The position numbers and the translations under genes are program-made. Below are positions 22,228 to 34,960 of a DNA stretch of 64,000 nt, in pieces. The DNA lies in the NCBI RefSeq assembly GCF_029962835.1, contig NC_080573.1, positions 92,251,501-92,315,500 of the forward strand. The letters are read 5' to 3'. How positions within the stretch are numbered: position 1 is the stretch's first letter; each line of letters opens with the position of its first letter. This DNA is from Magnolia sinica. Taxonomy: Eukaryota > Streptophyta > Magnoliopsida > Magnoliales > Magnoliaceae. The notes under the pieces are model-generated. The model was not told the DNA's origin and did not search any database. It worked only from the letters and a program-made list of their open reading frames with translations.

Positions 22228-22456
22228 TGCCCAAAATCTGAACTGTTCATGTGATGCAGCACTCCATGAAACCTCGGGGCCTAACTTTTACCCTTATCCA
22301 AAACTTTGGTGGGCCGTTACAAAAAAGAGAGACAAGTCAAAGGGAGGAAATAGTTTCCTTTTTCCATGGCCCACCAAAGTTTTAGATCAGTTTGAAAGTT
22401 GAGCCTTGGGGATTTCATGGAGTGCTACATCACATGGATAGTTTAGATTTTGGGCC
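22228..22456. mobile_element. Foldback MITE, 229 bp
   Basis: The left end TGCCCAAAATCTGAAC and the right end GTTTAGATTTTGGGC are inverted. Further in, GATGCAGCACTCCATGAAA..CTC pairs with TTTCATGGAGTGCTACATC, and AAACTTTGGTGGGCC pairs with GGCCCACCAAAGTTT. Almost the whole element can fold into a hairpin. Confidence 0.75.
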
Positions 22457-22530
22457 CACATCACATGTGATGAGCTGTGAAAAAGTTCTCACGAGAACTC
22501 ATGAGAACTAGTGTGTAGGTGAGCATTCCT

Positions 22531-22851
22531 TTGCACACCTTCTTACGTGAGCACCCATGGGCACCTTTGCACATGTGCCATGGACATAGAATCTGAATAG
22601 TCCACATGATGCAACACCCCTTAAAACCACATGCGCCCAATTTTTAGCTCGATCCAACACTCTGGTGGGCCATGGCAAAGGGAAACAGTTTCCTCCCTTG
22701 ATGTGTATTTCTCTTTGTTATGGCCCACTAAAGTGTTAATCAGGCTAATAATTGGGCCCATAGAGTTTCAAGGGGTTCCACATCATGTGGACTGTTCAGA
22801 TTTTGTGCCCATGACCCATGTGCAAAGGTGCTCATGTAAGAAGGTTTGCAA
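22531..22851. mobile_element. Second foldback MITE, related to the previous one
   Basis: The outer arms GCACACCTTCTTACGTGAGCACC and their inverse before 22851 enclose the same inner words as the 22228-22456 element (AATCTGAATAGTCCACATGATGCAACACC; CTGGTGGGCCATGGC / GTTATGGCCCACTAAAG). Two elements of one family thus lie 75 bp apart. Confidence 0.7.
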
Positions 22852-22870
22852 GTGAGCATTCCTCTCTCTT

Positions 22871-22874
<4 letters not shown>

Positions 22875-22929
<55 letters not shown>
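22875..22929. repeat. (TG)n microsatellite
   Basis: 55-base perfect run, followed by a degenerate TATATG/CACACA region to about 23030. Overlapping His/Thr ORFs are artefacts. Confidence 0.95.
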
Positions 22930-22933
<4 letters not shown>

Positions 22934-23033
22934 GTATATATATGTATATATGCATGTATATGTGAATAGATGCACATATACATACATACACATTCATATA
23001 TGTGCATATATGCACACACACACACACACAAAT

Positions 23034-23557
23034 ATGGAAATAGTACTGTGAGGTCGAACTCATGGGAACATCCCATGAGGTTGAGCAGTGTGGGCCCTAC
23101 CATGATGTGTGTTGAATATCAACACCGTGCATTTGATGAGTTCCCTTTAGGTTATGGGATATCCCAAAAAATTGTCGTATATGGAACTCAGTTGGGCCAT
23201 ACCATCTAAAATCATGTAAACACATGCCTAAAACATATAAAAGCATTTGGTGGGGCTTACCTGAGTTTTTGATGCAATTGAAACTTGGTCTGACCCTTCA
23301 TCCAAGTGGGACACACACATTGGATGGGTTGGATTTGTGAACCACATTTCAGTGGGCCTAATAAATGATTATGAATGTTTTAATGGGAGAGTAACTCCTC
23401 TCAAATGTTGTATGTGGTGTGGCCCACCCAAGTCATGGATTGACTTGATTTTTAAGGCAGTGGACTAGCATGGAATCGGTTTATCTGACTGATGGGGTAG
23501 ATGTTCAACAAACATCACTGTGGGTCCACATAGTTTGACCTCATAGTACCATTTCCC
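23034..23557. mobile_element. MITE with TGG(G)AAAT.GTACT.TGAGGTC ends
   Basis: The left end TGGAAATAGTACTGTGAGGTC is inverted at the right end (GACCTCATAGTACCATTTCCCA). GGGCCCTACC..GATGTGTGTTGAATATCA pairs with GATGTTCAACAAACATCACTGTGGGTCC. Non-coding interior. It is followed by an (AT) run where a TA-type duplication could hide. Confidence 0.65.
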
Positions 23558-23559
23558 AT

Positions 23560-26500
23560 ATATATATATATATCAAGGGTTCAATATCCAATTATTCAAA
23601 CAAGAGGAGGATGAATCGAAATATAGCTACAACACCAATACAGGGGAACCGAAAGCCCTTCTTTGAAGTTCCTCCCAGATACATGGCTTACATATCCTGC
23701 TTAACATTCTTGGAAAACAATTGAATTGAGGATTTTTAATGACTTGGCCATTCAATCTTTTGAACTAATTGAGATCAAAATTGGAGAACGAGATATGAAT
23801 GGAGTGGAATAACTAAGCGATGAAGGAACATGAAGCCATTTTGTTTTAATAGAGGTATGGGAAATGGTTGGGGCAATGAAGTAGGTGAAGTGGTTGGATT
23901 TTGTGAGCTGTTCCAACCACTGATGGATGTGATTCCAAGAGCTGAATGAGAATGAATACCACACAAAAGAGTCAAGACAGGGCTTCCTAATGGAATGTTT
24001 AACCAAAGGCGCATATATATGATCCTGTGTGCGCTAATTGACCCTAACATTGATCAATGGCATAATCAACAGGATATAAAAGGAGAGGTGAGCCAGAGCC
24101 ATTTCTCTGAGCTCCTTGAATCTAGTTGTAAGGCTAGAGAAAGGCCCTTCAATCTTTATGGAATTGATGGAACTGCATCTCTAACTACTACTTCAATAAA
24201 TACATCTGAGAGTTGGATCTGTTACTGGGAGACACATAAACCCCAAATCCTGTTGGAATGAATAGGTATAGGGGCTATTTGTTCTCGAATTAGAAGGAGT
24301 GGGACATCCATGCACTGAAGGTCGGAATCATACTTACGAACGTTGGGATCTCGCTCCCTATGGCTACTATTATTGGTGTTTTTACCTATATAACATGGAG
24401 TCAAAGGAAGAAAACTAGCCTCCTGAACAAATCATCTTCGCTTCAGTAAGGTAGTTTCTCGACCTGTGCCTTAAAGCTTAGCTTGACTGGGGGCTTGAAT
24501 CCGGGTGTCGCAACCCCCCGGTCCCGCAAACACTACTAACTACCAATCTAATAAGAAGTGGGTGATAGGATCATGTCATTAGGGGTTGCCTCAAAATGAC
24601 CTTTCAATTCAATCAAGGAGCACATGAATTGAAGGAAGGGTCGCCTATTCACTCCCGTCACATGCTTATAAGGGCCCTTCTTCCTGATACATGCTTTAGC
24701 AGTCCTTCCACAGTCTCACCATCAATGGGTTATCTCCTCTGATTATTCAACTCAAGTACTCGGAGAGAAGGTGAGCCTCTTCCCCTTGTGTCGTGGCCAA
24801 TCACTCACAACTGTAATACACCCGCATGAGCTTTCCTGCTTCTAGGGTTTGATCCGCAAATGAATTCCTAAAAGAAAGGTGATTTGAAAGAGAGATTAAC
24901 CGCCAAGTAGGTAAGGCCCTGGGGATAATAAGATTATGCTCAATCGATATAAGAGGCATTGTTATAAAGATTCAAAAAGGGAATTAAAGTTGTTCAAATT
25001 GATTCAGTTCTGAGGCCTTCAAATTCCTGAATTCCTCCTCCCATCCCTTTGGTCCATATTTTTTAACTCATCCTAGCAACGAACACCTTCCTAAAGCAAG
25101 GTGAGGCTCTGCCCTTCCCCTAAAATAAACTCCGAGCCCTTATGTAATAGGTGGAACAACTAGTCCAACTTCTTGAGTAGCCGACATATTGAACAAAAAA
25201 CATTTGATTGAATTCCTTGCCTCACCTAGAGATGAGAGGGAAGGTTGATGTTTGACGCGAATCCTGGACTTGATCTTTAATCCTACACCGATTAATGATG
25301 CAATGGGAGAAGTTTTTCATGTTGGCTGGCCCAGTCGAGGCTCGGGAATGCCCAAGGGACATTACTTCGATCTACCCCTAGCCCTATGATCAACCCGTCT
25401 TCCCCAGTCCCTGAAAGCCCTCCTGGGCCTAGCCCTCTTTCTCCACTCGAGTTTGAAGTTCAACGACTTTCATTATTGACGAACACCTACGATAATAAAA
25501 CAAAGACAAAGGAGTCTATGTTTTGAATGAATCAGTAACAATGGAGGGAAGGGGGGAGGAATGGCCTATAAATCATTGGTGGACCTGGACTTGAATCAGT
25601 CACAGAGCTCTCAACTAAGTTGTTTAAGTTCTAGAATTCCATCTTGTTTTGGGGGTTTCGGTTCAAAGGTTATAAAATGTGGTGCGGGTTCATCTCCGTA
25701 AGATATAGACCTATAGACCCATGAACCTATTAACCTTCGAACCTAAGGAATAGAGTTCCTCATCAAAAAGCCTCTTACTCATTGGAAAGCTCCCTTCCCT
25801 CTAGGTTCAGTATGTTCAAACTACTCGGCCTTGTTCACCACTTGGTTGGAATGTCATTCGGTAGGGTTCTACGGTTCTGCATTCTTCAGCAAAGACATAT
25901 TCGGCATGGTCTGTAGTTACATCTTCCACACTTAGGCCACCCACTTGTTATGCTTTTATCAGGAGAATGTTCTGTAGAGCCATTGTTTGGAATGGGATGG
26001 TCAGGCTTTAGACTCCTCAGCATGAATAGAGTCTCCACATCGGGAAGCTACTCCTTGGGCTGTTTGGTCTATCCATAGTTCGGGTTATTCGGTACTTTAT
26101 ATGCTTGACGCGGATAAAGACTACTTTCCTAGTCGCATACCTGTGCGCCTCTACTCAAGTAGGAACTCCCTCCAAGATTGGAAGTGTCACTGCATCACAT
26201 GGCTTACCGGCTTTCCTTTAGAATGGACTAGTTGAAGTGACGCTTCGCTAGCATCAGGATTGACGAGCTTGCTTGACATTTAGGTATTTAGTCCAGTCTT
26301 GTGTTATTAGCATTGACACTTGCGAAGAAAGAACCTCAGGAATGGAATTAACACTCCACAAAATGGACAGGCTCACCAACCGGCCAATCACTTCGTTTGT
26401 CCCATACTGGAAGTTTTGACCTACCCAACTTAGGCTTTCCTGGGACTTGCTGGGCATATAATAGTTCTAAAGGTGCTCCTCACTGGTCTTTTTACTCCGC

Positions 26501-27296
26501 ATGGTTAAGCCTACTCCTCAATAAACATCTTATCTCATCCACTCAATATTCATTTCCTCATATTCCTCCATGAGGTTACTACTCAACTCAGGATAAAAGT
26601 ATTATTCAGACTAAACTGGATCCACTCATGTTGGACTGACTGTGCAATACTAACAATGGAGCACGTCGACCTTCTCTACTCAGGAGGACTGACCGATCTA
26701 CTGACCTCAAGACTCAAGGCATCACTTAAGACTCAGGGCATCACTCAAAAACCTCCCCTGGGTCTCGATCACTCATAATAGACAAAGGTTATCATTCTAA
26801 AATGATGAATTTAAATTGTACCTTTGACCTAATTGAGCGCCTCAGATCGAAACCGTCGGCGGGGTACTGTAGAAAGTACCCTTGAACTCCATGATGCTCC
26901 TTCTAAGCCCAAAATCAATGTATGCACAGATTTCAATGAGTTCATCTACTTAGGACTGACATTTCATAAGTTAAACAAAAAATCCCTCTTGCACTACTAT
27001 TAAATATAAGGAAAAAGGGAGGAGTTAAGGTGAAGGCAATGGCTGGAGATGGTTCCAAGCTAATGTTATTCTAGGAATCTTGATGTTAAGGGATAGAACA
27101 AAGAAAACCATAAAGCTCTCCCAATATAAGATATTTATTATCTTCTAAAGCACCATGATGTGTATGATCATAAAGTGGTTAGTAGTCCTTTCAATCCTTG
27201 TCTAAAGCTCTCTTCCGAGATGTATCCAACAGATTAAAAATCTAAAGAAAGGATGGCAGAATTCCCTTATGCATTTGTAGTTGGAAGCATAATGTA
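23560..27296. other. 3.7 kb without a recognised gene; organelle-like texture in part
   Basis: No ORF here has a recognisable domain and no splice-consistent frame was found. From about 24.4 to 26.9 kb the base texture (balanced composition, many CTTTCC/GAAAGG words, no MITEs) looks like plant mitochondrial intergenic DNA. That is an impression, not a match. The segment around 24480-24540 has a short G/C-rich run. Confidence 0.3.
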
Positions 27297-28783
27297 TGTA
27301 ATTCACAACCCCAAGTGTAGGGTCGTGATGTAGTAATAACTCGGTGAGACTGAGGTCAAATCTACAAGGACTAAACTTGTACGTATTCTGAAAATAACTA
27401 GAACTAGAACTAGAATAGGATCTAAATCTAAATCTGGAATAATTGAGAGTAATTGTGAATAAAATATCAAATATCAAAGGAAACTAGAGTGCCAAGCATC
27501 CACTTGTAGCTGTCAGGATGTTACCTTACTTTGATTCAAGAAACATAATTGGAATTGAAGTCCTATCCTATCCAATTGGAAGATGAAGCAATTAAACCAA
27601 ATCTGAACTTTTCATTAACCTAACCACACATGGAGTATTGTTATGATTAGAAGGTATTCCATCATCCTACCATGCCTAGGAGATGATGGTGAATAACAGG
27701 ATTTACCAATCTCATAATCTCAAAACAGGAAAAGAAGATATTCAAATCCATCACAGCATCTATTGTAATTTACATCACAATAAGTCATAGAAAACTGAAA
27801 ATATTCCTTAAATTCAAACTAGAAGTCAATGATGTTCAGTAAAAATAAGAATTAAAGTAAGAAAATCATCCTAGTATGCTATAAGCTTCACCTCTTAGCC
27901 CTAGCCAAGAGGTTTAGCTAACCATATACATGATTGGATCTAAAACCCTAAAAGAAAGCATTAAAAAAACTAAAGAAGGAAGAAAAGCTCTTGGGAGGCT
28001 ACTCCACCCTTTAGCTCTACTTCTTAAAACCTAATTCATGTTTAGAACTCCTCAAAGAACCTATATTTGTAGCCTTTGTTTGACTGTCGTTGAAAACTGC
28101 CTCAAATTTATGCACTCTGCGTAACGCCTTCAATGTTATCGAACAACCTTCGATGTCATCGAACGTAACTTGAATTTGTAAGTCACGCCTTTTTGCACTA
28201 TATAACTCTTCATGTCATCGAACCTTCTTTCGATGTCATCGGACAGTCCTTTGATGTCATCAAAGGGTGTTCAATCAATCGAGAATGTGTCCAGTGTGTT
28301 CCAGTAAATTGCTAAAAAAATATGCAAAAATCTCAATGTCATCGAACTGCCTTCGATGTCATCGAGAACTGCATCCAATTTGTCCAGTAACCAACTTGGT
28401 TTTCATGTAGCTCTTCGATGTCATCGACCCGTGTTCGATGTTATCGAACACTAGCTTCGATGTCATCAACTAGCGGTAGATGACATAGATAGTGAAGTTC
28501 AGACTTTGTGAATTTCTGCATTTTGCACTTTTGACTTCTTTCCTTCTTCACTTAGTTTCCTTGAATCTTGGGATCTTGAAATCTTCAATCTTGGTTTCCT
28601 AAGATTCATCTCTTGCCTTGGTGATTCTTGAGCATCAAATCTATGCTTTTAACATTTTTTTCAATCCAGCTCTCAGATTCACCTTACAATACAAACATGT
28701 ATAAAATATACCCATTAAGCATTATTATGTTCATAAAATCAAGATATAAATTGGGAAAAGTATGCAATATTTAACACTCAACA
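27297..28783 (-). repeat. Family-C (Athila-like) LTR, copy C1
   Basis: On the minus strand the LTR starts TGTTGAGTGTTAAATATTGC and ends near GGGTTGTGAATT. Its + strand left part (CACAACCCCAAGTGTAGGGTC..GATGTAGTAATAACTCGGTGAG) recurs at 46743 and 50167. It contains a cluster of TTCGATGTCATCGAA-type palindromes at 28115-28500. Internal sequence with a GGGGG purine tract abuts on the right, so it is a 3' LTR. Confidence 0.85.
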
Positions 28784-29806
28784 CACCCCCAACCAGCATT
28801 TTGCTAGTCCCAAATAAAACACACTTGACATAATCTTCAATTCTTAATGTTTAAACATCTTTTAGAAAATAATCTTTTGTGTAATCAAGTATGAATGAGT
28901 ATAATTCAAAGAAGCGAGATTGAAAATTCGAAAACCTAAAGTCAAATCATACGAGTAATCAATCAATATAGGTTCTTTATTAATTACTTAGGAGAGTAAG
29001 TTCATATACCAAGTTTTTCTAATATGTTCAGTGAATTCCTACTTACTTTCCATAAAAGTACTATCATTTCATAGTGTTAGCCATGCTCATCACCTCAAGA
29101 TTGATTGAATAGTCAAGTGCTGATTCCGAACTTATCTCATTTTTCTTCTTTTTTCAATTTTTGATTTTATATCAACAGTCACTTTTATGTATTCATTCTT
29201 TTTAGTCTTTTCATTCTTTTCTAGTCTTTTCATCTTACATGACCTTTTTGTCGATCTCTCTATTTTCAAACTAGTGCTTTTCATTTTTTTAAGGTGGATA
29301 AAATTCTCCAGACTTAATTCTCAACGTCTATCAATGATTCACATATTAACAATCAGAAATTCTAGGATAATTCACAGAAAATAAATTGAATGTGTCTTGT
29401 GATTTAGGTCAACATGATATTCAAACTTCCGCTTAATCAATTAGATGAGAGAACTTAAGTGATAGTCTACTCAATTGATCAAACTCCAACAATTCAAAAT
29501 TCGATCTCCATCTTATCATCATACTCAAAGCATTCTTAATTAATTAGACTTTTATTTTCTAAATAGTTTTCTACTTGAAAAATTGAAAATTTTTAAAACT
29601 TTTTGCTCAAAGACTAAGAAAACACTTGTTAGTTTACCTAATCCACACCCCCAACCTAAAATCTACATTGTCCTCAACGTAAAAGATATAAGCATGTAAT
29701 GCACATATGACAACAAAAGAAAGGAGAAGTGATGGACAGGTAGTACCTGAATAAGGAGAATTGAGACATTTCCAAAGTTCTTAACATGCAGATGGAAAGG
29801 TACTAC
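28784..29806 (-). mobile_element. 3' internal spacer of a family-C element
   Basis: Non-coding region between pol and the 3' LTR in family C. It recurs, split by LTR-B, at 31115-31315 and 37033-37860. No env-like ORF is visible. Near 29645 a second CACCCCCAACC (purine tract on the minus strand) repeats the one next to the LTR. The copy stops abruptly about 29806, where another LTR begins. Confidence 0.75.
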
Positions 29807-29811
29807 CCATC

Positions 29812-31114
29812 TGGAATATCATATAGTAATTAAAAGGGAACTAGGGTGCCAAGGATCCACTTGTAGCTATCAGGATGCTACCTTGCTTGATTTAAGAGAC
29901 ACAATTGGAATTGGAGTCCTATCCTATCCAATTGGAAGATAAAGTAATTATACAAAATCTGAACTTTTCATTGACCTAATACTCAATGGAGGAGAATTGT
30001 GATGATTGGAAGGGATTCCATCACCCTATCATGCCCAGGAGATGATGGTAAAAACACAATTTACCAATCTCACAATCTCTAAACAGGAAAAGAAAATATT
30101 CAAAGCTATCATAATATCTATTGTAATTTGAGTCATAATAAATCATAGAAAACTGAAAATATTCCTTTAATATCAAACTCGAAATCAATGAGGTTCAACA
30201 AAAATAAAAATCAAAGCAAGAAAATCATCCTAACACACTACAAGCTTCACCTCTTAGCCCTAGCTAAGAGGTTTAGCCAACCATAGACATGATTGGATCT
30301 AAAACCCTAAAAGAAAGCATTCAAAATAGAAAAGGAAAGAAGAAAAACTTTGGGAGGCTCTCCACCATTTGGCTCTACTCCTTGTAACCTAATTCATGTT
30401 TATAACTCTTAGAAAAACCTATATTTATAGTTGTGTCCGTCTAATTTCAGAAAATTGCCTCAATTTTAAGCAGTTTACATAACTCTGCGTAAGACCTTCG
30501 ATGTCATCGAATAGCCTTTGATGTCATCGAATGTAAGTTGAATCTGAAAGTCATGCCTTTTCACACTACGTGACACGTTTCGCACTGCTTAACTTTTCAT
30601 GTCATCGAACCAGCCTTCAATGTCATTAAATAGTCCTTCGATGTCATCGAAGGGTCTTCAATCCATTAAGAATGTGTCCAGAGTGTTTCAACAAGTTGCT
30701 TTAAAAATATGTAAAAAGTTTAATGTCATCAAACTGCCTTCGATGTCATCGAGAACTGCATCTAATTTATCTAGCAACCAGAATTGATTTTCTGTAATTC
30801 TTCGATGTCATCGAACGGTGGTCGATGACATAGATAGTGAAATTTCTGCACTCTGCACTTTCGACTTCCTTCCTTCCCCACTCACTTTCCTTTGATCTTG
30901 GGGTTTTGAAATCTTCAATATTGGTCTCCTAAGATCCATTCCTTGCCTTGGTGATTCTTGAACATCAAATCTAAGCTTTTAATATTCTTTTTAGTTCAAG
31001 CTCTTAAACTCACATTGCAATACAAACATGTATAAAATATACCCATTTAGCGATATCATGTTCATAAAACCAAGATATAAATAGGGAGAAATATGCAACA
31101 TTTGACACTCAACA
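29812..31114 (-). repeat. Family-C LTR, copy C2 (truncated)
   Basis: Parallel to C1 from its base 170 onward (GGGAACTAGGGTGCCAAGGATCC) to the CACTCAACA end, but lacking the first 170 bases. It has its own TCGAT..ATCGA cluster at 30495-30835. It is the 3' LTR of the pol-bearing element to its right. Confidence 0.82.
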
Positions 31115-32971
31115 CACCCCCAACTAGCATTTTGCTGGTCCCGAGAAAAACATGCATGACAAAATCTTTAATTCTCAATGTTCAAATCACTTTCACAAAA
31201 CAATCTTTTGTGCAACCAAATATGATGAGTATAATCCAAAAAAGCAAGAGTGAAAATTTAAAAACTTTGAGCCGGATCACACAAGAAATTAATCAAATAG
31301 GCTCTTCATCAATCATGTGAGACCTGTATCCTAGTCCGTACTGTTCCATGGGCTTCTACGGTCCTCTCGGTCAAATTTAGGCAACCCTCGACCTGTATCC
31401 AATGTTTGCTCGCGATCCTAAGCCGAGTCATGCATATCGGAGTTGACTTGACCCGAAAGATGTACCCTAGCGACCGCGCCGTCGCTGCGGTTCCGACGTC
31501 ACATCTCGCACGCCGAAACAATACCCAGGTCAGGAGATGTGGGCCGGCATTCAGTTCGAGAAAATGCCATGCATTTGTGAAATCCCAAGAGAATCTCTAC
31601 AACATGTCAAATCAATTAAGGACATGTCACATCACCCAAAAGTAACCCAAAGTCAACTCTTTCTCTCTCCACCCATCCCTTTTCAAGTACACCCATCACT
31701 CACCCCATCACTCTCTCTCTTTCAATCTCTCTCTCTCTCTCATTTTCAAAATCCATCTTCCAAGCAACCATGGGAGAGGTGTTCATCCATGGGAGAGAAG
31801 TCATGTGTGGCCCACCTCCCTACCACCCAATCTAGCTATCCAATCTCCATCATCCTCCATCAAAGTCGAAGCCAAGGAGTTTGGCGATCCATTGGACCAA
31901 GAAGGTGGCCAATGGGTGGGTGATTTTTGTTTTGATTTGATGATTTGAGGGCCTACGTATGTGGGACACTTCTTGATGTATGCATATAATCATATGAGGG
32001 GCCCATAGTGTCGGGGTCCCTCCACTACACCATCCTTCTCTTTCTCTCCCTCTCTTTCATTTCTTTAGTGGTGATGTGGTCGTGTGGCCCACCTGAATGG
32101 ATCCCACCATGATGAATGTATTTTATCCATGCTGTCCTCCGAGTGGGCCCACCGTTCGGACGAGCCTGATTGGAGGAAGACACAAATATCAGCTTATCTA
32201 AAGCTACTGGTGGGTTCCACACATGTGTGCCCACCTCATGCGAGCATTGAATTCGGGTCGTCCATCAGTTGGACGCCCAACAGCACGTAGCTGCTGGACC
32301 GTCGGTAAGTTCTGTGGGCTCCATCCCACCGTTAGTCTGTCCAAACATCCAAACATCTGGACGTTGGATTTTTTAATAATAATATAATAATGGTAGTATA
32401 TATCATATATAATATATATGATGGTGGTGGGCCCACGTGGGACCCACGTGCTGAAGTAGATTGGCCGGTGTATATCACACCATCTATATATCATGGTGTG
32501 GAGGGCATCAGCACACCAGACGTATGGGCCTCATCCACACCATCCATTGCTTGGACGGTGGGGCCCACTCCCACACGTGAGGCCTACCTTAGAGATATGT
32601 ATATCCACACAGTCCAATCCCTGGATGGTGGGGAAGGTGGATTGCTGACGTGCCTCACACTAGCAGGTTGCTGCTGTGAAGAGTAAGGAAGGAACCCACC
32701 GTGCTTATGTGCTTCATCAACACCGTCCATTTGTGGACGAGCAGCAGAATAGCTGCTGTGTTGACGCAGCAAGTTCTATGGGTCCCGTGTGAGCCATGTG
32801 TTTTATCCAAGCCGTTCATCTATTTTGGCAGGAGGGGTCCACCATGATATGTGTTTCATTCACGCCATCCATTAGTGTTTCATCAAAGCCGTCCACCTGT
32901 TGTGTGGGTCTAGATCATGAGGTATGTGCTATATGTCCAACCGTCCAACCATCTGATCATGAGGTATTATA

Positions 32972-32994
32972 TACACACACACACACACACACAC
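32972..32994. repeat. (AC)n microsatellite in LTR-B
   Basis: Short perfect dinucleotide run. Confidence 0.9.
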
Positions 32995-34619
32995 CGTCCG
33001 TCTGGTCAGTGGGGCCCACGCAGAAGAAATGCTGCTGCTTTGATGTCAGGAGCTCTGTGTGCCCACTGATGTATGTATTGTAATCCACACCTTCCATCAG
33101 GTGGACTCCACTATGATGTATGAGTCTCATCCACACCGTCCAGATGGCAGGACGGTGGGACCCACCCCTGATGTATTTATTCTATATCCACGCTGTCTAT
33201 CAGGTGGACCACAATGCAAATAGTGGGGATTGAACATCTACCATTGAAACACTTTTTGGGTCACAGAAGTTTTGGATAAATATGAAATTTATTTTCATTC
33301 TTAATCTTGTGACGTTATGACCAAATTGGATGAAGAATATAAGCTATGGTGGGCCCTAACTTGATGTATGTATTTTATGCCCACACTGTCCATCTCCGGA
33401 TGGTGCTGTGGGGCCAACTGTGATGTTTCTGCTTCATCCACATGTGCTGGACAATATTTTGATGTTGCTAATGAGCTGGACAGTGTCCAGATGGTGCTGA
33501 TTTACATAGACAATGTTGGGATAGTGCTGATTTACATGGACAATGTTTGGGTGGTGCTGATCGTCATTAGTGTGTCACGTGGGACCACCGTGATGTATGT
33601 GATTCATCCACACCAACCATTGTTTGGGATGGGAGACCACCATGATGTATGTGTCGTATACAAAGCACCCATCCATTTTACCAGTAGGGCCGTGGGCCCC
33701 ATTATCTTGTGAGATCCACCATGATATATATGTGCTATATACACACTGTCCATCCATTTTTAAGGACCATGGGCTGCCTAACAGGCCCATTATAATGTGT
33801 ATCTAGGACCGTCCATTCTTTGTAATATCTAGCAGGCCCACCTATCGTGTATTTATGGCCTATTTAGCAAGGCCCATTATAATGTAATTCTGGCCCATAT
33901 GTCGTGGCCTATTGTGATGTATATTGGGCCTAAGTGATGAGGCCTATTGTGATGAATTTGAGGGCCAAGCGATGCAGCCCACTTAATGTGTTTGGGGCCC
34001 ATGAAATATGGCCCAATGTGATGTACATATGGGCCCATTATGAAGTACATGTTTTATTTGCACCGTCCATGGGATGTGGGCCCGACTTGATGTATGTGTT
34101 GTATCTATTCCGTCCTTCCATGAGAGACGTGGGGTCACCGTTATGTTTGTGTTGTATAATTCTGCACCATCTAGCTTGCTGGACGATGGGCTCATCTGCA
34201 ATGTAATCGCAGGGCCCACCATGTTGTATGTGTTTCATCTATGCTGTCCACTTATGCCGCCCACCTTTATGTGTGTACAGCAGGTACATTGTTCATCTGT
34301 TGGGGCCCATTTGATATGTGTTGGGCCCGCCTCGATGTGTTGTGTGTAAGGCCCATTATGAGGTATTTGAGGCCTAGATATGAGGCCCATTGTGATGTAT
34401 GAGACCCTTGTATAAGGCCCATTATGATTGTATGAGGCCTATTGAGATTGTATGCAGCCCATTGTATTGTATATGAGGCCTTTGTGTGAGGTCATGGGCC
34501 TACTATATGTTTGGCTTTAGCTATATGTGGGCCACTTCTTAAGAGTGATGTTGGTTAAATGTCCACATTGATAGGAGATGATGGTTAAATGTCCACATTG
34601 TGACCTTCCCTTAGGCCTC

Positions 34620-34960
34620 TTGTTAGGCCGATTATCAAAGCCGATTGTTAAGGCCAATTTTGATTCCAATTGTTGAGGTTGATTCTGATTCTGATTGTCG
34701 ATACCAATTCTTATTGTTGAGGCTGATTTCGATTGTTGAAGCCGATTTTGATTTCAATTATCGAGGCTAATTCCAATTGTCGAGGCTAATTGTTGAGGCC
34801 GAGGCCGATCCGATTGTCGAGGCCAATTGTCGAGGTCAATTCTTATTGTTGAGGCCGATTATATAGGCCAATTGTCGAGGTCAATTATCAAGGCTAATTC
34901 TGATTATCGAGGTTGATTATCGAGGCTAGATATCTAAGCCGATTGACGAGGCCCATTGTA
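34620..34960. repeat. Degenerate tandem repeats (GAGGCCGATTGTC-type, about 20-25 bp)
   Basis: More than a dozen imperfect units of the form GAGGC(C/T)(G/A)ATT.TC run in one direction inside LTR-B. Copy 1 has only three units at the matching place (14165-14215). Confidence 0.7.

Noticed and set aside
22875-23030. Possible CRISPR-like or tandem regulatory array
   Set aside because: It is a plain dinucleotide repeat with decay; no repeat-spacer structure.
22740-23103. Minus-strand ORFs of 107 and 77 codons with His/Thr runs
   Set aside because: They are translations of the (TG)n microsatellite and its degenerate flank.
28784-29806. An env-like ORF expected between pol and 3' LTR in Athila elements
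   Set aside because: The spacer is AT-rich with only short ORFs, and they are not conserved between the two spacer copies.
34620-34960. CRISPR-like spaced repeats in LTR-B
   Set aside because: Units are degenerate, spacing is irregular and the context is a plant LTR.
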